NCBI RefSeq assembly: GCF_003144115.1
Contig: NW_020312009.1
Location: 62,001 to 126,000, forward strand
DNA length: 64,000 nt
Source: Tilletiopsis washingtonensis
Taxonomy: Eukaryota; Basidiomycota; Exobasidiomycetes; Entylomatales
Direction: 5' to 3'
Under the pieces are notes generated by a model that ran no database searches, had not been told where the DNA came from, and saw only the letters and a list, made by a program, of their open reading frames with translations. Both the position numbers and the translations under genes were made by a program. Positions 1 to 8,238 of this stretch are shown here, in pieces. Each line of letters begins with the position of its first letter. Positions within the stretch are counted from its first letter, which is position 1.

Positions 1-2167
1 GACAGCCCTCCACAGATGCCGCGCATCGAGCAGGTGTACACGGCCTACTGCTCTCGCCACGAAATGTCGATGACGCGCCTCAACGAGCTCAACACGGCCT
101 CGCCCAAGGCTGCCGCCTTCCTTCGCGAGTGCACAGAGGCAGCGCGCGCTCAGTGAGTAGCCGTCTTCACCATGCCCTCTTCTCTGACTGACAATCGCTG
201 CGCGCAGGACGAACGCATGGGACCTGGGCTCGCTGCTGATCAAGCCCGTGCAGCGTGTGCTCAAGTACCCGCTCCTGATCCAGCAGATTCTTTCGAACAC
301 GCCTGCCGAGCACCCGGACTTCAAGAACTTGCAGGCTGCGCTGGTCGAGATCACGCAGGTCGCGGACAACATCAACGAGGTCAAGAAGCGCCAGGACCTC
401 GTGGACCAGGTGCTCTCGGGCAAGGCGGCCAATGGGCGCACGGCAAGCCAGAAGGTGCAGCATGGCGCCACGAAGCGCCTGATGCGCCGCAGCGAGCGCG
501 TCAAGGGCGCGCTCGTGGGACCCTCGATGGAGCTCGTCAACGACGACTATCCGCGCCTCGCCACTCAGTTCACCGAGCTGCACCGCAGCGTGCATCGCTT
601 CGCCCGCCGCTGCGTGGACTGGTCGGCGCGGACGCGCCTGAGCTACGATGCAGAGATCAAGGTGCTCGAGCAGCTCGCCGCCGTGTACCGTCTGTCGCGC
701 GGTGACGACGAGACGTCGCTGCCGCTGGAGGAGGACTACGACCAGACGCCCGAGGACCGCGTGCACGCGCTCGTGGCCGTCCTGCGCGCCGTTCTGGACG
801 GCTCGTGGCGGCAGCTGGACAGCGACATTCGCTCGACGATCTATCCGATGGCGCAGCGCCTCGGCCAGATGTTCGACAACCCCAAGTCGGTCATGGCGAA
901 GCGCAACGACCGCGAGATGGACTATGCGCGCTACCGCGCGGCCATGAACAAGTCGGGCAAGACGCCGGACCGTGCCATCATCGACAGCGCCAACGCGTTC
1001 GTGGCGCTCCACGCGCAGCTCCTCGACGAGCTGCCGCAGTTCATCTACGGCATCCAGACGTTGCTCGATGTCGGGCTGCAGGCCTTTGCGCGCCTGCAGG
1101 CCACGCACCACCTGCACGTCAGGCGCGCACGCCTGGAGTTCTGGCGCGACCACGCGGTGCTGAGTGGTGCTGCAGACGATGTCGTCGTCGATCCCGACAC
1201 GCAGGAGCTCACGATCCGGCACGTGCAAGCGGTGCGCTCCTTCTGGCGCACGCATCAGGAGGCCGCCGCGACGGTGGAGTCGCTCGGCATTGCCGTGCGT
1301 GGCGCGGCGCCGACCGCAAGTGCAGCACCGAGCGAGAGTGGACATCGCACCGGCAGCGTGAGCGCGTTCGCCGCACCATCGTCGCTCAAGGAGCGACGCG
1401 AGAGCCTGTCGTCGTCCGCGCGGATCGTCTCTTCTTCGTCGGCCAGCAGTGCTATCGGCGAGGCGCCGTTCGAGTCTCGCAGCAGCGCCAGCGGTCCAGG
1501 CCTCCTGCTGCCCACAACGACCGGCCGGCGCTCCGGCGGCAGCGTCGCAAGCCTGATGCGCAGTCTCAGCGGAAACTTCAGCCGCGAGGCGTCGCCCTCG
1601 ACGGAGACGCCCCCGCCGCTGCCGAACGGCGCTGCATCGCGCTCCGATGCCGCACCTGCGCCCGTCGAGAAGGACCGCGTAGCTGCACTGCCGCCGTCGC
1701 TGCCGCTCACGTTCAAGACGACTGGGCGCGACTCGTGGTTCGTGCTCAACGCCCGCGACGGCCCGATCGACCTGCCCTTCCTCAACGACCTCGAGGAGTC
1801 GGGCGTCACGCTCGAGCCCTACGACCTCTCGCCGGTGCTGGCGCCGTCGTCGCTGCCGTCGGTCGAGTCGAACGACGAGGTGCTGCGTGCGCCCGAGGCG
1901 CCCAAGCGCGCGCCGCCGCCGCCGCCCGCCGGCACGCAGCCCGACGGCCGGCAGAAGATGCGCGTCATTGCCTCATTGATGGCGCTCTCCGACTCGCCGC
2001 GGCGCGACCCCAAGGGCCGCCTCGGCTGGCCCTGGCTCACGTTCACGACGGGCCAGGAGGTCGCCGTGCTGTCGTACGACGCCGGCGACGGCCGCGAGCT
2101 GCTCTTCGGGCGCGGCGAGGACGGCGTGCTGGGCTGGTCGGAGCGCGACCTCTTCACTACCGTCTGA
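1..2167 (+). CDS. DH-BAR-SH3 Rho/Cdc42 guanine-nucleotide exchange factor (Tuba/Gef1-like), 5' partial
   Basis: The gene runs off the left edge; 703 residues are visible. Exons are 1-152 and 208-2167, joined in phase, with an intron that has donor GTGAGT and acceptor CAG. The first ~120 residues are the second half of a DH (RhoGEF) domain; the most diagnostic part is the conserved helix reading SLLIKPVQRVLKYPLLIQQI, which ends the catalytic domain. Next comes a helical region with BAR character (about residues 150-400, with a basic stretch around SVMAKRNDREMDYARY), then ~230 residues of Ser/Pro-rich linker, then an SH3 fold at the very C-terminus (about 635-703, with ALSDSP, GQEVAVL and GWSERDLF). 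DH-BAR proteins such as S. pombe Gef1 and animal Tuba activate Cdc42 at curved membranes in polarity and septation. That role here is inference from domain order. The stop TGA is at 2165-2167. Confidence 0.85.
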
Positions 2168-2379
2168 GTCATCTCTTCTAGTCTCTCGCACTCTCTCATT
2201 ATCCCCATCGCGGGCGCGCAGGCTTGCGCGCCGCTGCTCTCTCCCGTCACATCTGTAGCCTCTACCCTTGCTGTACCTCGGGCCTGCTGCACCTGCCCGC
2301 TCTGCGGCGTCTCCTGCCCGGCCTCTTGCGCAACTCCAATCCGTCACGCTGCGCTGCTGCCACGGGTGTCTCCATTGCC

Positions 2380-3162
2380 TCAGTCCTCGCCCTCCAGGTC
2401 CACCTCGACAGTCGTGGCGAACACCTCGCTCAGCTCCGTGTCGAGCAGCTCCTTGAGCGTCGTCACCTGGCCCTCCTTGCTCCAGAACCAGATGCCGTGG
2501 GTGCCGTCGTAGTCGAAGCGTTTTGGGCCGCTGGCGGTGCGGTGTGAGCGAGCATGCGAGCAACTCGGGCCAGAGCGACGCACCTGGTGGGACTGCTGAG
2601 CCAGATCTGCTGGTTCGGCGGCTGCTTGTTGATGACATATGTGCCGGCGTCGCCTAGCCGCAGGTTCAGCACGCCAGACTGCGGGCGCGTGGCGTCAGCG
2701 CTGTCGGTGGGCCAAGTGACAAGCCGTGCGGCAAGGACAGCTCCAAGAAGCGTGCCCGCCGACTCACGAAGCAGCGACTCACCGAGTACTCGGCCTCGCG
2801 CTCCATGTTGGCGCCCGGGTGCTCCTCGGTGAGCAGCTCGAGGTAGTCGGTGAGCGCGTCGAGTGCGCGGTCCGCCGCGGCGTGGTACTCCTCGGGCGAG
2901 ACCTTGCTGGCAGGCGCAAGGCGCGGCATGAGACGCAGGCAGCAGAGCGCGGAGCGGTCTGTGCGGCAACTCACGAGGCCACGTACTCCGGCTCGCGGTG
3001 GTGGTCCGAGTAGAGGCGCAGCTGCTCGCTGCGGCGCGGCAGCGAGGCATGTGCGAGGGCGGCGCGCGGCATGGCGCGGGCCAGTGCCACGCGGGCGGCG
3101 GGGGCGCGCAGGCCGAGGGTGCATGGCCGTGCCAGGCGAGGCAGCAGGCGTGCGGCAGACAT
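2380..3162 (-). CDS. YFH1: Frataxin, mitochondrial iron-sulfur cluster assembly factor
   Basis: Four exons (2380-2530, 2584-2678, 2783-2906, 2975-3162) join in phase to give 185 residues. The N-terminal ~50 residues are Arg/Ala/Leu-rich without acids, as in a mitochondrial presequence. The mature part has the acidic helix ([20 protein letters not shown]), the strand signature [18 protein letters not shown] and the following GPKRFDYD and GIWFW segments that define frataxins. Frataxin binds iron and the NFS1-ISD11-ISU complex in the matrix and speeds cysteine desulfuration. The introns are 53, 104 and 68 nt. It is divergent from the methyltransferase gene across 223 bp, which must hold both promoters. 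I see nothing broken; the length is normal for a fungal frataxin precursor. Confidence 0.95.
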
Positions 3163-3385
3163 GGTGGTGCAGCGAGGGTTGCGTCGTGGTGGAGAGAACG
3201 ACGGCCAGGCGGCAAGGCCGTGCGGGAGTGGACGGCGTGACAGACGCGGAACTCGGGCAGCGCGCGCTTTCGCTCGTCCGGGCTGCACTTCTCTGTGCCG
3301 CCGCTTCAGGTGCTCTGCACCTCTGCAAGTGCCTCGTGCTTCTTCTGCTCCTCCACCGCCGCAAGCGCATCGCACTCGCACTCGC

Positions 3386-4291
3386 ATGCCACGCCCGCCG
3401 CCAGCCGCCGCAGCTGCCGCCGGGCCGCGGCCGGCGTCGCACACCAAGCACGAGGCCAGCCTGCTCTACCCGCTGCCGTCGCTGGGCGCGCAGCTGCGCC
3501 TGGCGCAGGACTCGGCACGCGGCCAGTCCACCGGCACCACGCTCTGGCTCAGCGCCCAGATTGCCGCCTGCTGGCTGCAGGCGCACCCGGTGCGCGCGGG
3601 CAAGGCAGCCAAGACGGCCGAAGAAGGGACGAGTGCGGCAGATGGATCGGCATCGACGCCCGCCCTTGACCCGCCTACGCCGCTCCGCGCCCTCGAGCTC
3701 GGCTCGGGCACGGGCTTCCTGGCCATGGTGCTGGCGCTGCAGGGCCTGGCGGTGCTGGCCACCGACATCGAGCCGCCGCTGAGCAGCGTGCTGCGCCCCA
3801 ACCTGGCGGCGAACGGCAGCACTGCAGTCGCAGCGCCCCTTGACTGGGCCGACACGCCGGGCGACAGCAGCGGCATTGGCAGTGCCGACGACGAGATGCG
3901 TGCTGCCGACTGGCTTGCGCAGCTCGGTGCCGCCGCCGGCGTGCCGTCGCCCTGGGACGTGCTCGTCTCGGCCGACACCATCTACCATCCGCAGCTGCTG
4001 CACCCGCTCTGCCGCACGCTGCGCGCCGCCGTGCTTGCCTCGCGCCGCGACGGTGTTGAGCCGCATGTGCTGCTGGCGCTCGAGCGCCGCGACCCGGCCC
4101 TCGTCGACGAGGCGCTGCGCACCGCCGAGCGGCATGGCTTTGCACTGCAGCGCCTGCCGCCGCGCAAGGTGCGCCGCGCCGTCGACGCGCACCTCGGCAG
4201 CGCGTGGCCGCGCGACGAGTGGGAGGAGGTCGAGCTGTGGACGCTGCAGCTCGTCGACGACGCCGCGCTGCTGCGGCTGGCAGCGACGTAG
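3386..4291 (+). CDS. METTL21/EFM-like protein lysine methyltransferase (Methyltransf_16 family)
   Basis: This is a single open frame of 301 residues from the ATG at 3386 to TAG at 4289-4291. A Rossmann S-adenosylmethionine-binding motif ELGSGTGFL lies near residues 103-111, followed by the motif II acidic end VLATDIEPP and the family-typical post-II segment DVLVSADTIYHPQLL. An upstream TGTTLWLSAQ helix matches the G/T-x-x-x-W segment that precedes motif I in METTL21-type enzymes. Members methylate lysines on chaperones or elongation factors (e.g. yeast Efm6 on eEF1A); the substrate here is unknown. The reading frame is also open upstream of 3386, but that sequence overlaps the divergent frataxin 5' side, so I chose the first ATG close to the conserved HTKHEASLLYPLPS segment. 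There are no introns, unlike most neighbours. Confidence 0.8.
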   Translation: MPRPPPAAAAAAGPRPASHTKHEASLLYPLPSLGAQLRLAQDSARGQSTGTTLWLSAQIAACWLQAHPVRAGKAAKTAEEGTSAADGSASTPALDPPTPLRALELGSGTGFLAMVLALQGLAVLATDIEPPLSSVLRPNLAANGSTAVAAPLDWADTPGDSSGIGSADDEMRAADWLAQLGAAAGVPSPWDVLVSADTIYHPQLLHPLCRTLRAAVLASRRDGVEPHVLLALERRDPALVDEALRTAERHGFALQRLPPRKVRRAVDAHLGSAWPRDEWEEVELWTLQLVDDAALLRLAAT

Positions 4292-4470
4292 TGTGCGTCA
4301 CGGCGGCGAATGATCACGTCTCCTGCCTCTCTCTCCGCAGCGGCCCCACCGCGCGCCTCCCACCAACGCCGCGCTGCTGCGCCTGGCCGCGGCCTCTGTG
4401 TAGGCCGGCGACGGACCCTCTGGCACCACGGCGGGCCTCGCCGGCCCTCGCACTCCTCCTCGTCGTCGGC

Positions 4471-4483
4471 AAAAGGGCAAAAA
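4471..4483 (-). terminator. RNA polymerase III terminator for the tRNA-Gly
   Basis: On the minus strand a run of five T (4483-4479) begins six bases after the tRNA 3' end, and a second run of four T follows at 4474-4471. T runs of this kind are the usual pol III stop signal. Confidence 0.75.
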
Positions 4484-4488
4484 GAGGA

Positions 4489-4572
4489 TGCTACCGGCGG
4501 GATTCGAACCCACGTCGCGATCTGATCCACAAAAATGGGAAGGTCGCATGCTGGCCACTGCACTACGGCAGC
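4489..4572 (-). tRNA. tRNA-Gly (anticodon CCC) with a 12-nt intron
   Basis: An 84-nt cloverleaf folds on the minus strand. The acceptor stem is GCTGCCG with CGGTAGC (one G-T pair) plus discriminator A. The D arm is GTGC/GCAT around AGTGGCCA. The T arm is GTGGG-TTCGAAT-CCCGC. The anticodon loop reads TT-CCC-A, followed by an intron of about 12 nt (TTTTTGTGGATC) at the canonical position after base 37. The anticodon stem CGACC/GATCG carries one C-A mismatch. The short D loop, the 4-base variable loop and the CCC anticodon all fit glycine. A His-type GTG occurs inside the intron but gives no stem. Mature length would be 72 nt before CCA addition. Confidence 0.8.
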
Positions 4573-6167
4573 ATGTGAACTCGAGTCGCCAAATCTAGCG
4601 TATACAAGCCTCTTCTCGAACCCAGTGACTGTCCTCAGGCGATGGCAACGAGAAGAGGGCCTTTCGCGACTCCGGCAGCGGGGATGCCGGCGGGCATGCG
4701 AAGCGCCAGGTGCTGTGCGCGGCCGGCGCCGCCTGCGTGCTGCATCGTCGACGAGCTCACCGCGCCTCTGAGCATGACGCGGCCATGACGAGCGCCGTCT
4801 CCGCGCCGCCGATGCATCGAGCAAGAAGCAGGCTGATGCGATGGGCGCGGCAACGTAAACGTGGGGAGAAGAGGAGGGTGTAGGGCCGCGGCACCGACGC
4901 CGTCATGGGACGAGGCAGATGCAGCACGCAGATCTGGGGTGCGTGCGACGCGCCCTCGCGTAGGCTGCGGCCGCGCGCCGTGCAGCAACGGCAGGTCAGC
5001 ACCCTGCCAAGCGAGCGAAGATGCGCTGCCGCTGCAGCCATCCTCGTCTGCAGAGCATCGCTCGCTCCTGCTCCTGTCAGCAGCACCGACGTCGCTGTGG
5101 GATGGGCGTCATGGGTGCGCAGCGCAGGCTGGCGCTGCGATGGGCGCGGCGCGCTGTCCCGGCGGAGCGCATCGTCCCAGGGGGCGCGCGAGGCCCCCAA
5201 GTGCGGCGGTAGGCACCAGAAGAGCTGCCGTGCGCGAGCAAGGCACGCCGCGGCAGGGGAGCGGCGCCGCCTGCAGCACGGCGCGCGTGCGGCGTCTCTG
5301 CGCGGCGGGCGTGGAGGGCAATTCGTGCTCCGCTGCGCCGCATCCCGCCTGCCGCTTTGCAAGCGCGAAGCCCATCGCGCCGCTACGTGCGTGCCTTTGC
5401 AAAGAGAGGCGCTCGATGTCGCGTGCGGGCGCGTCTATTCTGACGCCGAGGGGCAGAGACGTGGCGATAGAGGGCCATCGAAGCGGCTGTCCCGATGGTG
5501 GGATCGACGGGCGCAGGGCAGAAGTGGGGCTGCACAAGCGTGATGAGAGCGAAGGGCCGGGCGCGCCGCTGCTGTGCTGCTGCCCGGCTATGGTGCCCGA
5601 GCGCTGCATGCTGTTGCTGCGGCGCTGCTGCCTCGCTCCATCTCTTGCGGAGCCGCACTTTTCCCGCTGCTGCGCGAGGTTGCTGCCGGGCGTGGCAGCA
5701 GCGAGCGGCGCTCGGGGCGGCGAGATGCGCCGGCGGCTGCGCTGCGGCGTTCAGCGCTGGCCGCGTCTTTGGAGTGAGATGCGCCCCGCCGGCGCGGCGT
5801 CTCAGCCCAGGCAGGAGGCAGAGGCAGCCACGCTGGCGACACTAAGACTGGGCGCCTGCCCGCACCCGAAGATTGCGCCGCGCTGCTGCACGGCACAGCG
5901 GCGGCCGCTTCCAGGCACCTCGGCCGCCCGGCGAGCAGCGCTTGTCTGGGCCGGGCGGCACAGGCGGGCGAGCGCGGGAGAGAGCAGCGCGCAGCGGGTG
6001 CGCCAGGCGAGGAGAGGGCGGGCGGGCGACGTGAGCGCGCTGCGACGCGCCTCGCCTCGCCTCGCCCTCGCCGTGGCTGCCGCTGCCGTCGCCCAGCCTC
6101 GCTCCCGCACACCACACCCGCAAGCACCGCTCTCGCACCCACCCGCGCCACGTCCACCGCCGCACCG
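4573..6167. other. Long intergenic region upstream of the 6168 membrane-protein gene
   Basis: This is about 1.6 kb without a supportable gene. Several frames stay open for hundreds of codons on both strands, but their translations are Arg/Ala/Cys-rich with no domain, as expected for GC-rich non-coding DNA. The last ~150 bp before 6168 are C-rich and pyrimidine-rich, typical of a fungal 5' UTR. I see no TATA box or transposon relic. Confidence 0.5.
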
Positions 6168-7847
6168 ATGGACCCCAGCGCGCAGCCGCCGGCAGGCGTG
6201 GCCGAGCAGCAGCTGCCGCCGCCGCAGCTGGCCGCCGCAGCGCCGCCGGCGTCGGCGTCGGCGGGCAGCTTCAACGCGCTGTGGCTGCTGCTGCTCATCC
6301 CCATCGTGCTGCTCTTCGCCGCGCTGCTGCTCCTCACCTGGGTGCTGCTGCGTCGTCGCCGCCGTGCACGATCCCGCCGCAGCGTGCTGCGCAACGTCGG
6401 CCTCGTCCTCGCCGACGACGCGCGCGAGAAGGAGCGCGCCGAGCAGGCACGCCTCTCGCGCGCCGGCAGCGTCGTCTCGCGCCTCAGCCGCATGGCCAGC
6501 AGCCGCAGCGGCCACGGCGGGCCCGCGCGCAGCGCCAGCCTCAGCCACACGGCCAGCACGCGCCACGGCGGCGCGCCGCTCGACACCGAGAGCGAAAAGG
6601 CGGCGCACTTCGACTACGTCGAGGAGCTGCTGCTGGCACGCGGCGCCCTCGGCGCCTCGCAGCGCTCCGCCGGCGGGCGCCAGGCGCGTCCACGGCCGCC
6701 GCCGGCCGCCGTGCTGCACCCGCAGCGCAGCTTCACGCCCGGCACGGAGCGCATTGCGCTGGCCGACGAGCCGGCGCCCAGCTTTGAGATCCTGCCCGCG
6801 CCCGGCGCAGACGTCGAGGCTACTGCTGGTGCTGAAGAGGCGCCCGAGGTGGCAGAGGCGGCACCTGCACCGGCCATCAGCGTGCCACCGCGGGTGCGCA
6901 TCGCCACCGGTGTGCGACCAGGCGGCCACGCCATGCGCCGCAAGGACCTCTCCGTCATTGGCGAGACGTCGCTCGGCAGCGTCGGCGACAGCGAGAGCAC
7001 CGACCTCTCGGCACTGGCGTCGCAGCCGAGCGCCTCGCTCTCGCAGCCCAGCACGTCGCAGTCGCAGCCCAGCTCGCTCTCGCAGCCCGGCGCGCCGCAC
7101 TCGCTGCCCGACTCGGCCGTCTTCTACTCGCCGCCGGCATCCACGTCGATGGCCTCGTCCGAGGACGACGCTGGCGACTCGCCCATCACGCCGACGACGG
7201 TCGGGCGCAACAACTCGCAGCAGTCGTCGAGCGCGCACTCGAAGCTGGCCGACAAGTACGGCGCGCGCTCCACCGACAGCGCCGCGTACGTGGCCTCGCT
7301 GCAGCGCCACGACCCGCCCACGGCCACCGTGCCCGTCGAGATGCTGGCCGTGCCTGCGTCGCCCGCGTCGCCGCGCGAGAGCGACAAGGGCGGCCTGGCG
7401 CGCAAGCTCTCCAACGCCATGCGCCGCCGCGGCTCGAATGCCTCGCGCGCAAAGTCACCCGACGCCGCGCCGCGCCGCAGCTCCGCCTCGGCCTCGCACT
7501 TCTCCTTCGACGGCATGCGGCGCACCGCCAGTCCGGCCGCCGCAGAGCCGGCAGCGACGAGCCCGGGCGCGTGGACGTACACGTCGCAGGCAGACGAGTG
7601 GCGTCGGCGCGCCTCCATGTCGCCCACGCCCGGCGCCGCCGGCGCTGCAGGCAGCTCTGACGCGCTCGCGCGCTCCACGTCGCTCGGCACGGCGGCCGCG
7701 GCCGGCGCGCCGTCGCCGTCGCCGTACAAGAGCAGCAGTGCCTCGCAGCTGGCGCCCGCCGACGGCGACACGTCGGCGCTCTCGCTCAAGCGCTCCATCA
7801 GCATCGGCGTGGCTGGCAGCCGCTTCGTCGAGACGTTCGAAGACTGA
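6168..7847 (+). CDS. Unknown single-pass membrane protein with long Ser/Ala-rich cytoplasmic tail
   Basis: This is a single open frame of 559 residues. A Pro/Ala/Gln-rich N-terminus of ~36 residues without a cleavable signal is followed by one strong hydrophobic segment (about 37-61, NALWLLLLIPIVLLFAALLL and on) and then a poly-arginine stop-transfer stretch (LRRRRRARSRR). This predicts an N-out/C-in topology. The remaining ~490 residues are low-complexity Ser/Ala/Pro with many basophilic phosphosite-like motifs (RRGS, RRSS, RRAS, KRSIS). The last 20 residues (SLKRSISIGVAGSRFVETFED) are less repetitive and may be the conserved functional tail. I do not recognise the family. The stop TGA is at 7845-7847. 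A scaffold or wall-sensor-like role would be guesswork. Confidence 0.7.
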   Translation: MDPSAQPPAGVAEQQLPPPQLAAAAPPASASAGSFNALWLLLLIPIVLLFAALLLLTWVLLRRRRRARSRRSVLRNVGLVLADDAREKERAEQARLSRAGSVVSRLSRMASSRSGHGGPARSASLSHTASTRHGGAPLDTESEKAAHFDYVEELLLARGALGASQRSAGGRQARPRPPPAAVLHPQRSFTPGTERIALADEPAPSFEILPAPGADVEATAGAEEAPEVAEAAPAPAISVPPRVRIATGVRPGGHAMRRKDLSVIGETSLGSVGDSESTDLSALASQPSASLSQPSTSQSQPSSLSQPGAPHSLPDSAVFYSPPASTSMASSEDDAGDSPITPTTVGRNNSQQSSSAHSKLADKYGARSTDSAAYVASLQRHDPPTATVPVEMLAVPASPASPRESDKGGLARKLSNAMRRRGSNASRAKSPDAAPRRSSASASHFSFDGMRRTASPAAAEPAATSPGAWTYTSQADEWRRRASMSPTPGAAGAAGSSDALARSTSLGTAAAAGAPSPSPYKSSSASQLAPADGDTSALSLKRSISIGVAGSRFVETFED

Positions 7848-8238
7848 TGCACCGGATCACCCTCACTCGGACACTCCCTCTCACCACGTCCCTTCTCCTG
7901 TACTTATGTCACCCACCCCGGCCCCTCTTGCGTCTCTCGAGGCGCTCTGCCTCCACGTCACTGCACGGCCCCGTCTGCGTATTTGTATGCTTCTCGGCTC
8001 TCTCACACGCACACGGCCTTCCGCTCCGCCTCCTCAATTCGTCACACGTCACTTGCCCTCCGTCCTTCGTCTTCTGCTTTCCCATCTCTCCCTCATCTCG
8101 CTCGCCGGATCATCACACACACACACGCCGTGCGGCTCATTATGCAATCAACCTCTCCATATTGTAAATGCGCGTGTGCAGGCTGCATCTCGAGGGGCCG
8201 CTTGAAGAGCAGATGAGGGTGGTGGATCGCCGGTCAGC
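7848..8238. other. Convergent 3' spacer
   Basis: This 391-bp pyrimidine-rich spacer separates the stops of two convergent genes. It contains an (AC)n microsatellite of six units near 8114-8126 and an AT-richer patch at 8150-8170 (CATATTGTAAATG) that is a plausible 3'-end processing area. No gene is seen. Confidence 0.5.

Noticed and set aside
4489-4572. Reading the tRNA as tRNA-His because GTG flanked by T and G occurs in the loop region
   Set aside because: No 5-bp stem can be formed around that GTG, while CCC sits in a proper TT-CCC-A loop.
4861-8205. A 1114-codon open frame on the + strand running from the intergenic region through the 6168-7847 gene
   Set aside because: It overlaps a better gene in another frame and its translation is Arg/Ala/Pro/Cys-rich without any domain. 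Long stop-free frames are expected at this GC content.
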